Shown: positions 15,210 through 27,866, counted from the first letter of the stretch. The stretch: DNA of 64,000 nucleotides from Ottowia sp. (GCF_016703145.1 NZ_JADJCO010000005.1:1178001-1242000), one strand, 5' to 3'. A program made the numbers and translations. The notes: generated by a model not told the origin, from the sequence alone.

Positions 15210-16463
15210 ATGCATCCGAAAACACGAATACCGATCCGTCTGCGGCAAGCCGTGCTTGCCATCACCGTGGCCGGCATGAATGCCGGCACATATGCCCAAT
15301 CAACAAAGCCGCCAGCCAGCCTGAAGGATCTCTTCGACGCGGCCTGGGCGCAGCAGCCCGAATCTCAGGCACTGTTGGCGCGCAGGGACGCCGTGCAGGC
15401 ACAGCGGCGTGCGGCGGCGGCCTGGGCGCCGGAGGCACCCGCACTCGAAGTCACCCACAAGACTGATCGGCTCAACCGCAACAACGGTGCCCGCGAGTTC
15501 GAGGTCGGCATTGCCATCCCCCTGTGGCTACCAGGCGAACAGCGCGGCAGCAGTGCGCTGGCGGATGCCGAAGCGGCAGCACTGGCGAGCCGGGTGGAAG
15601 CGGCGCGACTGCGACTCGCCGCCACGGTGCGTGAGGCGTGGTGGAACTGGCAGCTCGCACACACAGGTGCCGAAATGGCGCGCGCGCAGTTGGACAATGC
15701 GCGTCGCATTGCCGCCGACGTCGCGCGGCGCGCCAAGGCCGGCGACTTGGCACGGGCCGACCAGCACCAGGCCGATGGCGCCGTCGCTGCGGCCGAAGCC
15801 AGCGTGGCGCAGTCCGGGGCAGGGGCGACGACGGCGTTGCAGCAACTGAAAGCGTTGACCGGTGGCGTTGCCCTCCCAACGCTTGCGGACACGTCATCTG
15901 CCGAGCCTGAACCTGCGCCGGAAGACACGTCCGCACATCCCGCGCTGAGCGAACTGCAGGACCGTGCCACCGTGGCCGAGCGCACCGCGGCCCTGGCTGC
16001 CAGGCAGTCACGCGCGAACCCGGAGCTGATGCTGTCCACCACACGCGACCGTGGGGCGCTCGGCGAGCGTTACGACCAAACCATCACGCTGGGGATTCGA
16101 ATTCCGCTCGGCGCAAGCCCTCGCCACGACAGCCGCGTGGCGGCTGCTCGGGCCGATGCGGTGGAAGCGCAAGCCCAGCTCGCGCTGGACAGGGCGCGGT
16201 TGCAGTCCGAGCGAGAGGCCGCCGCCGTCCGCGTCGATGCCGCTCGCGCCCAACTCGCAGCCACCGAACGCCGTTCCACTCTGGCGCGTGAGACCCGCGG
16301 ATTCTTCGACAAGTCCTTCCGCCTGGGCGAGACCGATCTTCCGACACGCCTGCGCATCGAGGCTGAAGCCACCGAGGCCGAACGCCAAGCGGCACGCAGC
16401 CGCATCGAGTTGGCCGCGGCGATTTCCGCATGGCGCCAGGCGCTGGGCCTGCTGCCGCAATGA
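15210..16463 (+). CDS. czcC: CzcC-like outer membrane metal efflux channel
   Basis: TolC-family outer-membrane protein of 417 residues with a signal peptide ending near GTYAQ. Two long Ala/Arg/Glu-rich coiled-coil halves begin LKDLFDAAWAQQPESQALLA and HPALSELQDRATVAERTAAL. It would form the outer-membrane duct of the metal RND system downstream. The ATG at 15210 has a GGAG ribosome site 7 bases upstream. The in-frame upstream codon at 15183 is weaker. Confidence 0.88.
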   Translation: MHPKTRIPIRLRQAVLAITVAGMNAGTYAQSTKPPASLKDLFDAAWAQQPESQALLARRDAVQAQRRAAAAWAPEAPALEVTHKTDRLNRNNGAREFEVGIAIPLWLPGEQRGSSALADAEAAALASRVEAARLRLAATVREAWWNWQLAHTGAEMARAQLDNARRIAADVARRAKAGDLARADQHQADGAVAAAEASVAQSGAGATTALQQLKALTGGVALPTLADTSSAEPEPAPEDTSAHPALSELQDRATVAERTAALAARQSRANPELMLSTTRDRGALGERYDQTITLGIRIPLGASPRHDSRVAAARADAVEAQAQLALDRARLQSEREAAAVRVDAARAQLAATERRSTLARETRGFFDKSFRLGETDLPTRLRIEAEATEAERQAARSRIELAAAISAWRQALGLLPQ

Positions 16464-16503
16464 ACCCGCTGACCGGCCACGAACCTTCTTCCGGATCTTC
16501 AAC

Positions 16504-17058
16504 ATGAAATTCACCTCCTTACTGGCAGTGCTGAGCGTCACCACAGCTCTCCTACTGTCTCCGCTGGCGCACGCCGATGATGGCCATGACCATGGCGATG
16601 CCACCCCTGTCGCCACCGGGCCCGCACTCCCGCGATTCGCCGCCGTCTCCGACATCTTCGAGCTTGTCGGAGTGCTCAACGGCAAGCACATCACCCTCTA
16701 CCTTGACCGCGCCATCGACAACGCGCCAGTGACCGACGCCCAGATCGAACTCGAAGTCGCGGGCGAGAAGCACACCGCCGAGAAACATGAAGACGTCTAC
16801 GAGGTCGTGCTGGCGGCCGAGCCCGCGCCGGGTTTACTGCCGATCACAGCGACGGTCACCGCGGGAGGCGACGTCGATCTCCTTGCCGGTGAATTCGACC
16901 ATCACGGGGATGCGCATGCCGATACGACCGCGCCCGCCAAACCCTGGATGCGCCATGCGGCCTGGGCCGCAAGCGTGACCGCTGCGCTGGCGATCCTGTT
17001 CGTCATCGGCCGCCGCTTGACGGCCTCTCGTCAACGCCGCGCAGGAGATGCCGCATGA
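16504..17058 (+). CDS. conserved exported membrane-anchored protein of the metal cluster
   Basis: 184 residues: signal peptide, His/Asp-rich start of the mature protein (DDGHDHGD), a beta-rich middle (HITLYLDRAIDNAPVTDAQI), another His patch (FDHHGDAHAD) and one C-terminal membrane helix (near 150-170) before a basic tail. I do not recognise a named family. The arrangement suggests a periplasmic metal-binding domain tethered to the inner membrane. Its stop overlaps the adaptor start by 4 bp (ATGA type), so it is co-translated with it. Confidence 0.8.
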   Translation: MKFTSLLAVLSVTTALLLSPLAHADDGHDHGDATPVATGPALPRFAAVSDIFELVGVLNGKHITLYLDRAIDNAPVTDAQIELEVAGEKHTAEKHEDVYEVVLAAEPAPGLLPITATVTAGGDVDLLAGEFDHHGDAHADTTAPAKPWMRHAAWAASVTAALAILFVIGRRLTASRQRRAGDAA

Positions 17059-18167
17059 CCTCGAAGCACATTCTTCTCGCAGTCACCGCCGGGCTGTCAC
17101 TGGGCGCGGCCTCCTGCGCATTCGCTGGCGAAGGTCATGACCACGGCGGCGCGCCCGCGGCGCCGAACGCCAATGGCCCCCAGCGCCTGCCCGATGGCGG
17201 CGTATTCCTGCCCAAGCCCGCGCAACGGCAACTCGGCGTGCGCACCCTGCTCACCGACGAGGGAGCGTTGCCGCGTTCGTTCGAGCTGAACGGCAAGGTG
17301 GCGATGGACCCCAACGCCGGAGGCAAGGTACAGCCGTTGAACGCCGGCCGCCTCGAACCGGGGCCCCGAGGTCTGCCGAACCCCGGCCAAGTGGTGCGCA
17401 GGGGCGAGGTCCTGGCCTATGTCGTGCCCTCCTCAGCGCCCATCGAACGTTCGAACCAGGCCGCGCAACTGGCTGAACTGCGCGCGGCCAAGAGCCTGGC
17501 CGACAAGCGCGTCGCGCGCTTGCAGGAACTGGCCGACACCGTGCCACGCAAGGACATCGAGGCGGCCGAGAGCGAGGCACGCAGCCTGACCGAGCGCGTC
17601 GCCGCCGTTGGCCGAGGCCTCTCCAGCCGCGAGGCACTGGTCGCACCTGTTTCGGGCGTGATCGCCTCCGCCAACGCCGTGACAGGCCAGGTGGTCGATG
17701 CCCGCGAACTCGTCTTCGAGATCGTCGACCCGGCCCGGCTGCGCATCGAAGCGCTCGCCTTCGACACGACGATCGGCTCGGACATCGGCAGCGCCACGCT
17801 CGCCGTCGGCAAGGAGCGCGTGTCACTGACCTTCGTCGGTGCCGCGCGCAGCCTGCGCGAGCAAGCGTTGCCGCTGGCGTTCCGCGCGGAAGGGGCCGCG
17901 CTGTCGGCGCTGGCCGTCGGCCAGCCGGTACGCGTCTTCGTTCAGAGCAAGGCAAAGGTAAAGGGCATCGCGGTGCCGGTGGCCTCCCTGATGAAGAACT
18001 CCGCCAACCAGACCATCGTCTGGGTGAAAACCGCACCCGAGCGATTCGAGCCGCGCCCTGTCACGGCTGAGCCGCTGGACGGTGTGAACGTGGCGATCAC
18101 GTCGGGCTTGGCGGCCGGCGACCGTGTGGCTACGCAAGGGGCCACACTGATCAACCAGGTGCGCTGA
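17055..18167 (+). CDS. czcB: CzcB-like RND efflux periplasmic adaptor
   Basis: Membrane fusion protein of 370 residues. A signal peptide is followed by a His-rich mature end (GEGHDHGGAP) suited to metal capture. Then come a barrel-sandwich half, a coiled-coil hairpin (about residues 130-190), the second half (EALVAPVSGVIASANAVTGQ) and beta-barrel/membrane-proximal domains. It links the CzcA-type pump to CzcC. It starts inside the preceding gene's stop and ends 9 bp before the pump gene. Confidence 0.9.
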   Translation: MTSKHILLAVTAGLSLGAASCAFAGEGHDHGGAPAAPNANGPQRLPDGGVFLPKPAQRQLGVRTLLTDEGALPRSFELNGKVAMDPNAGGKVQPLNAGRLEPGPRGLPNPGQVVRRGEVLAYVVPSSAPIERSNQAAQLAELRAAKSLADKRVARLQELADTVPRKDIEAAESEARSLTERVAAVGRGLSSREALVAPVSGVIASANAVTGQVVDARELVFEIVDPARLRIEALAFDTTIGSDIGSATLAVGKERVSLTFVGAARSLREQALPLAFRAEGAALSALAVGQPVRVFVQSKAKVKGIAVPVASLMKNSANQTIVWVKTAPERFEPRPVTAEPLDGVNVAITSGLAAGDRVATQGATLINQVR

Positions 18168-18176
18168 GGAGTCCAC

Positions 18177-21296
<3,120 letters not shown>

Positions 21297-21342
21297 TTCC
21301 CAAGTTATCCGTTTTTCCATCCTCCACCCGAAAGGAAACGCC

Positions 21343-21729
21343 ATGAAGACGCATGCTGTTGTCGCTGCCATCACCCTGACTTTCGCCAGCGCGGCTTTCG
21401 CCGCTGGCGGCAAACATGACCATGCCCATGAACACCAGCCGATGCACGGCGGCGTCGTGGTCGAGGTCAGGGACATGGGCTACGAACTCCTCGCCACGCC
21501 TGTCACGATCCAACTCCACGTGCGCGACCACGGCAAGCCTGCCGATGTCTCGAAGGCCAGTGCGAAAGTTACCCTGCTGACCGGGGCCGAGAAGCAGGAG
21601 GTCGAACTCAAGCCGGCTGGCGACAAGCTGGAGGCCACCGGCAGCTTCAAGGTTGGCCCTGGCACCAAGGCCGTGGCGGTCGTCACGATCAACGGCAGGG
21701 CGGCGACGGCACGTTTCACGTTGAAGTAG
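21343..21729 (+). CDS. small exported His-rich protein, metal cluster accessory
   Basis: A 128-residue protein with a signal peptide ending AAFAAGG, a His-rich patch (KHDHAHEHQPMHGG) at the mature N-terminus and a C-terminal beta-sandwich-like part (ATPVTIQLHVRDHGKPADVS). It lies 46 bp after the pump, has a good AAAGGAAA ribosome site, and is probably a periplasmic metal chaperone. I do not know a named family for it. Confidence 0.8.
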   Translation: MKTHAVVAAITLTFASAAFAAGGKHDHAHEHQPMHGGVVVEVRDMGYELLATPVTIQLHVRDHGKPADVSKASAKVTLLTGAEKQEVELKPAGDKLEATGSFKVGPGTKAVAVVTINGRAATARFTLK

Positions 21730-22107
21730 GAATTTCGGCGGCGGGACCCAAGCGGCCTTGCACCGTCGCCGGTTCATCCAGGCTGACCCAGCCCCAACCA
21801 TCAGGCTGCGCCGGCATCCAGCGTGAACAGCTTGGCCCCGGACGCCGTATCGAAGTCCGGGTTCCGAGAACGTCGCGGCCATCGGTCAGCAGCAGCGTGC
21901 GCTGCTCGCCGATGAAGAATGCGTCGTCTACGGCAAACCTTGAAGGATGCCGGGTGGAATTGCCCGCCATCTTGGGTTACGGCGCGGTACAAGCCGTCAA
22001 AGGTCAAGGACGGTCACGGGCCACAAGCCCCAGCGGCGCGCAGCCCTTTCACGGTGCGAACGCCGTGATACGGCAGAGGAATAGCAAGCCGCTACACCCT
22101 CTCCCCT
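21730..22107 (-). pseudogene. unrecognised decayed gene fragment at the end of the metal cluster
   Basis: No intact gene. On the minus strand, protein-like stretches alternate between frames: LTFDGLYRAVTQDGGQFHPA, then FAVDDAFFIGEQRTLLLTDG, then FDTASGAKLFTLDAGA and DGWGWVSLDEPATVQGRL. Taken in order they read as one protein broken by at least two frameshifts and in-frame stops. I cannot name the family. It may be a scrap of the mobile DNA that brought the metal cluster. Confidence 0.45.
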
Positions 22108-23112
22108 CTATTTGCTCTGGCTCAGGGCGTTGCTGACCAGGCGCGCGGTGATGTCCACGATCTGGATCATGCGGTCGTAGGGCATGCGCGTGGGGCCGAT
22201 CACGCCCAGCGTGCCGACCACCTGGCCGTCCACCTCGTAGGGTGCGCTCACCACCGACAGGTCCTCGACCGGCACGATCTGGCTCTCGCCGCCGATGAAG
22301 ATGCGCACGCCCTCGGCCTGGCTGGACACGTCGAGCAGGCGGATGAGCTGCGCCTTCTGCTCGAACAGGCCGAAGGCGCGGCGAAGCTGGTTCATGTCGC
22401 TGGAGAAATCGGTCACCGCCAGCAGGTTGCGCTCGCCGGAGATCACCACCTCGTCCTGCGCCTGGCTGATGGCCTCCGAGCCCACTTGCACCGCGGCCTG
22501 CATCAGCGTGGCGATCTCGCCGCGCAGCCGGTCCACCTCCTGGCGCAGGCGGGCGCGCACCTGCTCGATGGCCATGCCCGAGAAGTGCGCGTTGAGGTAG
22601 TTGGAGGCCTCGACCAGCTCCGACGCCGAGTAGTCGGCCTCGGTGAACGGCACGCGGTTCTGCACGTCGCCGTCGGGCGAGACGATGATGACCAGCAGGC
22701 GCCGCTCCGACAGCCGCATGAACTCGATGTGGCGGAACACCGACGAGCGGCGCGGCGCCATCACCACGCCCACGAACCGCGACAGGTTGGACAGCAGTTG
22801 CGCCGCGTTGGCGATGACCTTCTGCGGCTGCTCGGCCGGCAGTTGCGGCGTCTGCAGCTCGGCGCGCCGGGCCGTGAGCATGGTGTCCACGAACAGCCGA
22901 TAGCCGCGCGCCGTGGGCACGCGCCCGGCGGAGGTGTGCGGGCTGGCGATCAGGCCCAGCTCCTCCAGGTCGGACATCACGTTGCGGATGGTGGCGGGTG
23001 ACAGATCCAGCCCCGACGCGCGCGACAGGGTGCGCGAGCCGACAGGCTGGCCATCGGCGATGTAGCGCTCGATCAGGGTCTTGAGCAGCCGCCGGGAACG
23101 GTCATCGAGCAT
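22108..23112 (-). CDS. hrcA: heat-inducible transcription repressor HrcA
   Basis: Repressor of class I heat-shock genes that binds CIRCE operators upstream of groESL/dnaK, with activity promoted by GroEL. It has 334 residues from the ATG at 23112. The N-terminal winged helix includes VGSRTLSRASGLDLSPATIR and PHTSAGRVPTARGYRLFVD. GAF-like and dimerisation regions follow, ending VSNALSQSK. An in-frame TTG at 23133 could add seven residues but MLDDRSRRLL is the usual family start. No CIRCE element is visible here. Confidence 0.94.
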   Translation of the reverse strand: MLDDRSRRLLKTLIERYIADGQPVGSRTLSRASGLDLSPATIRNVMSDLEELGLIASPHTSAGRVPTARGYRLFVDTMLTARRAELQTPQLPAEQPQKVIANAAQLLSNLSRFVGVVMAPRRSSVFRHIEFMRLSERRLLVIIVSPDGDVQNRVPFTEADYSASELVEASNYLNAHFSGMAIEQVRARLRQEVDRLRGEIATLMQAAVQVGSEAISQAQDEVVISGERNLLAVTDFSSDMNQLRRAFGLFEQKAQLIRLLDVSSQAEGVRIFIGGESQIVPVEDLSVVSAPYEVDGQVVGTLGVIGPTRMPYDRMIQIVDITARLVSNALSQSK

Positions 23113-23202
23113 GGAGCCTGGGTGTGTCGCCAATTCAGCTTCCGGTTCAGCGCCCTCGCGCGGCGGGCGAGAAGTGTCGAATCATTATGATGTAATTTGC
23201 CG

Positions 23203-24099
23203 ATGAGCCTGAAGTTCCCGCGTGTCGCCCTGGTCGGCAAGTACCACGAATCGGTCACCGGCAACCCCGTGGAATCGACCCTCGAACTGGTGGCCGAGAT
23301 CGGCGACTTCCTGGCCGCGCAGGGCTGCCAGGTGAACCTTGAGGAACGCACCGCCGCCATCACCGGCCTGGCGCGCTTCTCCTCCCTCGACGTGCCCGGC
23401 ATCGGCGCCGAGTGCGACCTGTGCGTGGTGGTGGGCGGCGACGGCACCATGCTGGGCGTCGGTCGCCAGCTGGCGTGCTACGGCACGCCGCTGATCGGCA
23501 TCAACCAGGGACGGCTGGGCTTCATCACCGACATCCCGCTGGGCGAATACCGCGAGGTGCTGCCGCGCATGCTGGCCGGCGCCTTCGAGGAAGACCACCG
23601 CGCCCTGATGCACGGGCGGGTGATGCGCGGCGGCGCCTGTGTCTTCGAAACCTTCGCCATGAACGACGTGGTCGTCAACCGCGGCGCGGCCTCCGGCATG
23701 GTGGAGCTGCGGGTGGAGGTGGACGGGCATTTCGTCGCCAACCACCGCGCCGACGGCATCATCGTGGCCACGCCGACCGGTTCGACAGCCTACGCGCTGT
23801 CGGCCGGCGGGCCGCTGCTGCACCCGCTGCTGCCGGGCTGGGCGCTGGTGCCGATCGCACCGCACACCTTGTCGAACCGGCCGATCGTGCTGGCCGACCC
23901 GGTGGAGATCGCCATCGAGATCGTCGCCGGGCGCGACGCCAACGCCAGCTTCGACATGCAGTCGGTGACCTCGCTGCACCACGGCGACCGCATCATCGTG
24001 CGGCGCTCCGAATTCCGCGTGCGCTTTCTGCACCCCCGGGGCTGGAACTACTTCGACACCCTGCGCGCCAAGCTGCACTGGAACGAGGGAGGCGTCTAG
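23203..24099 (+). CDS. nadK: NAD kinase
   Basis: Phosphorylates NAD+ to NADP+. It has 298 residues. The GGDGT signature (VVGGDGTMLG) is near residue 75, and the second conserved block is ADGIIVATPTGSTAYALSAGG. The NE/D-type AMNDVVVNR motif lies between them. It is divergent from hrcA (90 bp between starts) and lies directly before recN, a conserved order in betaproteobacteria. Confidence 0.95.
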   Translation: MSLKFPRVALVGKYHESVTGNPVESTLELVAEIGDFLAAQGCQVNLEERTAAITGLARFSSLDVPGIGAECDLCVVVGGDGTMLGVGRQLACYGTPLIGINQGRLGFITDIPLGEYREVLPRMLAGAFEEDHRALMHGRVMRGGACVFETFAMNDVVVNRGAASGMVELRVEVDGHFVANHRADGIIVATPTGSTAYALSAGGPLLHPLLPGWALVPIAPHTLSNRPIVLADPVEIAIEIVAGRDANASFDMQSVTSLHHGDRIIVRRSEFRVRFLHPRGWNYFDTLRAKLHWNEGGV

Positions 24100-24101
24100 C
24101 C

Positions 24102-25820
24102 ATGGCGCTGCGCCACCTGAGCCTGCGCGACTTCGTCATCGTGCCCGCGCTCGACCTGGCGCTGGGCGCGGGCTTCTCGGCGCTGACGGGCGAGACGGGC
24201 GCCGGCAAGTCGATCCTCATCGACGCGCTGCAACTGGCGCTGGGCGGACGCGGCGACGCGCTGTGGGTGCGCGAGGGCCAGCCGCGCTGCGAGATCGGCG
24301 CCGAGTTCGACACCCCCGCCAGCGCCCAGCCCTGGCTGGAAGAGCGCGGCTTCGACACCGCCGCCGGGACGCTGCTGCTGCGCCGCACCATCGACGCCTC
24401 GGGCAAGAGCCGCGCCTGGATCAACGGCTCGCCCGCCACCGTGGCCCAGCTGCGCGAACTGGGCGAATGGCTGGTCGACATCCACGGCCAGCACGCCTGG
24501 CAGAGCCTGACGCGGCCCGCCGCCGTGCGCGCGCTGCTCGATGCCTACGCCGGCGCCGACGCGCGGGCGCTGGCCGCCGCCTGGCAGGACTGGCAGCGCG
24601 CCCAGACCGCCCTGGCCGAGGCCCGCGCCGCCCAGGACAGCCTGGCGCAGGAGCGCGAGCGCCTGCTGTGGCAGATCGGCGAGATCGACAAGCTGGCCCC
24701 CCTGGCCGGCGAGTGGGACGAGCTGAACCAGCGCCATGCCCGGCTGTCGCACGCCCAGGCCCTGATCGACGCCGCGCAGGCCGCGGGCGCCGCGCTGGAG
24801 GGCGACGAAGGCGACGCCGGCGCGCTGCCCGCCCTGGCGCGGGCGCAGGACGCGCTGGCCGCGCAGCAGGCCATCGAGCCCGAGTTCGCCGCCTTGCTGG
24901 AGGTGCTGCAAGCCTGCGAGGCCCAGGCGCGCGACGCCGCGCACAGCCTGCACACCTACCTGCGCCGCGCCGAGCCGGACCCGGATCAACTGGCCGCGCT
25001 GGACGAGCGCATGGGCCAGTGGATCGGCCTGGCGCGCCGCTACCGCCGGCCGCCGGAAGACCTGCCCGCGCTGCTGGCCGGCTGGCGCGAAGACCTGGCC
25101 CGGCTCGAATCGTCCGCCGACCTGGAGCGCCTGCAAACCGCCGCCGCGCTGGCCCGCGCCGCCTACGACCAGGCGGCTGGAGAAGTGTCCCGCCTGCGCC
25201 GCCAGGCCGCAGCGCGCCTGGCCGCCGCCGTGACCGCCGCGATGCAGGCGCTGGGCATGCCCGGCGGCGTGTTCGAGGTGCGGCTGGAGCCGCTGGCGGA
25301 ACCTGCCGCCCATGGCCTCGAAAACACGTCTTTTCTGGTCTCAGCCCACGCCGGATCTGCGCCAAGAGCTATCGAAAGAGTAGCATCCGGTGGTGAACTG
25401 TCGCGCCTGGCCCTGGCCATCGCGGTCACCACCAGCACGCTCGGCCCGGCCGGCACGCTGGTGTTCGACGAGGTGGATTCCGGCGTCGGCGGCGCCGTGG
25501 CCGCCGCCGTGGGGCGCCTGCTGCGGCGCCTGGGTCAGGACCGGCAGGTGCTGTGCGTGACCCACCTGCCGCAGGTGGCCGCCTGCGCCGACCACCACCT
25601 GCGGGTCAGCAAGCAGCGGGACGATGCCGGCGCCACCGTCAGCTCGGTCACGCCCATCGAGGGCAAGGCCCGCACGCAGGAAGTCGCCCGCATGCTCGGC
25701 GGCGAGCACATCTCCGCGGCCACGCTGGCGCATGCGCTGGAGATGCTCCAACCCCCGACGTCAGCCCCCGCGGGCAAAGGCAGGCCGTCGCCGCCGTCGC
25801 GGCCGAAGGCGCGCGCGTGA
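24102..25820 (+). CDS. recN: DNA repair protein RecN
   Basis: SMC-like ABC ATPase acting at double-strand breaks. It has 572 residues against about 550 for the family. Walker A is GETGAGKS (30-37), two coiled coils occupy the centre (about 160-360), the ABC signature is VASGGELSRLALA near residue 425, and Walker B is TLVFDEVDSGVGG. A family 1 dispersed repeat covers about residues 407-430, right up to the ABC signature, yet essential residues are present. Start 2 bp after the nadK stop, so coupled. Confidence 0.95.
   Translation: MALRHLSLRDFVIVPALDLALGAGFSALTGETGAGKSILIDALQLALGGRGDALWVREGQPRCEIGAEFDTPASAQPWLEERGFDTAAGTLLLRRTIDASGKSRAWINGSPATVAQLRELGEWLVDIHGQHAWQSLTRPAAVRALLDAYAGADARALAAAWQDWQRAQTALAEARAAQDSLAQERERLLWQIGEIDKLAPLAGEWDELNQRHARLSHAQALIDAAQAAGAALEGDEGDAGALPALARAQDALAAQQAIEPEFAALLEVLQACEAQARDAAHSLHTYLRRAEPDPDQLAALDERMGQWIGLARRYRRPPEDLPALLAGWREDLARLESSADLERLQTAAALARAAYDQAAGEVSRLRRQAAARLAAAVTAAMQALGMPGGVFEVRLEPLAEPAAHGLENTSFLVSAHAGSAPRAIERVASGGELSRLALAIAVTTSTLGPAGTLVFDEVDSGVGGAVAAAVGRLLRRLGQDRQVLCVTHLPQVAACADHHLRVSKQRDDAGATVSSVTPIEGKARTQEVARMLGGEHISAATLAHALEMLQPPTSAPAGKGRPSPPSRPKARA
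25321..25390 (-). repeat. dispersed repeat family 1, copy inside recN
   Basis: Minus strand: GATGCTACTCTTTCGATAGC, TCTTGGCGCAGATCCGGCG, GGGCTGAGACC. The copy is unmistakable and is read in frame on the opposite strand just before and into the ABC signature of RecN. Confidence 0.75.
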
Positions 25821-25875
25821 GCCGCCGGGCCGATCCCAAGGCGAACACCTCGGCGCGCAGCGCGGAGGTGTTTCG

Positions 25876-26739
25876 ATGAGCACCGAACTGGTCGTCATCA
25901 CCGGCATGTCCGGCTCGGGCAAGTCCATCGCGCTGCACGCGCTGGAGGACGCCGGCTACTACTGCGTGGACAACCTGCCGCCCGAGCTGCTGGAGCCCTT
26001 CATCGGGCTGAAGGACGAGCTGCGCGCGCGCCAGCTGGCCATCGCCATGGACGTGCGCAGTGGCCACGCGCTGCCGCAACTGCCGCTGCTGCTGCACGGG
26101 CTGCGCGACAAAGGCATCGCGCTGCGGCTGATCTTCCTGGACGCCAGCGACCAGACGCTGGTGCGGCGCTTTTCCGAAACCCGCCGCCGCCACCCGCTGT
26201 CGCGGCCGGGCGACGGCGACGCGCAGCAGGCGCTGATGCAGGCCATCGCGCGCGAGCGCGAGCTGCTGGCCGACCTGCGCGAGCGCTCGCACGTCATCGA
26301 CACCAGCTTCCTGCGCCCGGCGCAGTTGCTGGCCTTCGTCAAGGACCTGATCGCGGCGCCCGCCTCGAACCTCACGCTGGTGTTCGAGTCCTTCGCCTTC
26401 AAGCGCGGCATCACGCTGGACGCCGACTACGTGTTCGACGTGCGCATGCTGCCCAACCCGCACTACGAACCTGGCCTGCGCCCGCTGACGGGGCGCGACG
26501 AGCCGGTGATCGAGTACCTGGAACGCCAGCCCGAGGTGGCGCTGATGCTCGACCAGATCGCCACCTTCCTGCGCACCTGGCTGCCCGTGCTGGCGCGCGA
26601 TCACCGCAGCTACGTCACCGTCGCCATCGGCTGCACGGGCGGCCAGCACCGCTCGGTCTACCTGGTGGAGAAACTGGCGGCGATGTTCGGCGGCGAGTGG
26701 CTGACGCTGCGGCGGCACCGCGAACTGGGCGCGCCCTGA
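25876..26739 (+). CDS. rapZ: RNase adapter protein RapZ
   Basis: Nucleotide-binding protein that in enterobacteria directs RNase E to the sRNA controlling glucosamine-6-phosphate synthase. The family is widespread. It has 287 residues. Walker A is GMSGSGKS (10-17), followed by the ALEDAGYYCVDNLPPELL signature. The C-terminal domain has FESFAFKRG, DVRMLPNPHY and the conserved IGCTGGQHRSVYL motif. Here it sits between recN and mutY. Its sRNA partners in this organism are unknown. Confidence 0.94.
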   Translation: MSTELVVITGMSGSGKSIALHALEDAGYYCVDNLPPELLEPFIGLKDELRARQLAIAMDVRSGHALPQLPLLLHGLRDKGIALRLIFLDASDQTLVRRFSETRRRHPLSRPGDGDAQQALMQAIARERELLADLRERSHVIDTSFLRPAQLLAFVKDLIAAPASNLTLVFESFAFKRGITLDADYVFDVRMLPNPHYEPGLRPLTGRDEPVIEYLERQPEVALMLDQIATFLRTWLPVLARDHRSYVTVAIGCTGGQHRSVYLVEKLAAMFGGEWLTLRRHRELGAP

Positions 26740-26805
26740 ATACTCCTCTTTTGATAGCTACTCGCGCAATATCCGCGCCGGCTTGAGGCCTGTTTGATTC
26801 AAGAA
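26738..26805 (+). repeat. dispersed repeat family 1, intergenic copy
   Basis: CTCTTTTGATAGCTACTCGC, GCAATATCCGCGCCGGCTTG, AGGCCTGTTTGATTCAAGAA. A near-consensus copy between the convergent genes rapZ and mutY. The end overlaps the mutY stop codon. Confidence 0.85.
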
Positions 26806-27866
26806 ACGGCGCCCGGCCGGGCCGCTTCCGCCTGAGCGGCCAGAAAGCGGCGCACGGGCGCGGGCAGACCCAGCGCGGGCAACTGGCCGGCCGCGTACCA
26901 CCGGCCGTCGCCGCCCGGCGGCGCGCCCTCCGGCAGCGTCGCCGTCAGCACGTGGATGAGGAGGTCGCGGTGCGTCAGCACGTGCGTGAACGGCGGATGC
27001 TCCACCACGCTATCGCGCGCGCCGGTGGGCACGCCGCGCAGCAGCGCGTCGCGGTCGTCGTGGGCGGGCAGGCAATACAGGCGCGCCCAGATGCCGCTGG
27101 CGGGGCGCTGCGCGAGCCAGACACGCCCGCCCCCGTCGATCGCGTGCAGCAGCCACAGCGTCTGCTGGCGGCGCACCAGCCGCCGGGTCTTGACGGGGTA
27201 GCGCTCGGGCTGGCCCTCGCGCGCGGCGGCGCAGCGGTCCACCACCGGACAGACCGTGCAGGCCGGGCGGCGCTGCGTGCACACGGTGGCGCCAAGGTCC
27301 ATCAGGCCCTGGGTGTAGGCGGGCATGTCGCGTTCCGCGGCAGGCAGCAGGTCCTGCGCGCGCTGCCACAGCGCGCGCTCGTGCGCCGCCACGCTCAGGT
27401 CGTCGCCAATGCCGAGGACGCGCGTGAGCACCCGCTTGACGTTGCCGTCCAGGATGGCGCTGCGCTCGCCGAAGCAGAACGCCGCGATCGCGGCGGCGGT
27501 GGACCGGCCGATGCCCGGCAGCGTCTGCAAGTCCGCCGCCGCGCGGGGAAACCGGCCGCCGAAGCGCGCCACCACCTCCTGCGCGCAGCGGTGCAGGTTG
27601 CGGGCGCGCGAGTAGTAGCCCAGCCCGCTCCAAAGCGCCAGCACCTCGTCCTGCGAGGCCGAGGCGAGCGCGGCGACGTCGGGAAAGCGCTGCAGGAAGC
27701 GGGCGTAGTAGTCCAGCACGGTGCTCACCTGCGTCTGCTGCAGCATGATCTCGGACAGCCAGACGCGGTACGGCTCGCGCGTGCCCTGCCAGGGCAGGCC
27801 GTGGCGCCCCTGGCGGCGCTGCCAGGTGACGATGCGCTCGGCGAATTCGCCCGGCGCCCAGTTCAC
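26799..27866 (-). CDS. mutY: A/G-specific adenine glycosylase MutY
   Basis: Removes adenine mispaired with 8-oxoguanine, working with MutM. It has 355 residues. The HhH motif is LQTLPGIGRSTAAAI, the catalytic Asp lies in AILDGNVKRVLTR, and the iron-sulfur cluster ligands fit C-X6-C-X2-C-X5-C (CTQRRPACTVCPVVDRC). The C-terminal Nudix-like 8-oxoG recognition domain is present (VWLAQRP). I use the GTG at 27866 because it overlaps the previous stop as GTGA, which indicates coupled translation. Confidence 0.94.
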   Translation of the reverse strand: MNWAPGEFAERIVTWQRRQGRHGLPWQGTREPYRVWLSEIMLQQTQVSTVLDYYARFLQRFPDVAALASASQDEVLALWSGLGYYSRARNLHRCAQEVVARFGGRFPRAAADLQTLPGIGRSTAAAIAAFCFGERSAILDGNVKRVLTRVLGIGDDLSVAAHERALWQRAQDLLPAAERDMPAYTQGLMDLGATVCTQRRPACTVCPVVDRCAAAREGQPERYPVKTRRLVRRQQTLWLLHAIDGGGRVWLAQRPASGIWARLYCLPAHDDRDALLRGVPTGARDSVVEHPPFTHVLTHRDLLIHVLTATLPEGAPPGGDGRWYAAGQLPALGLPAPVRRFLAAQAEAARPGAVS

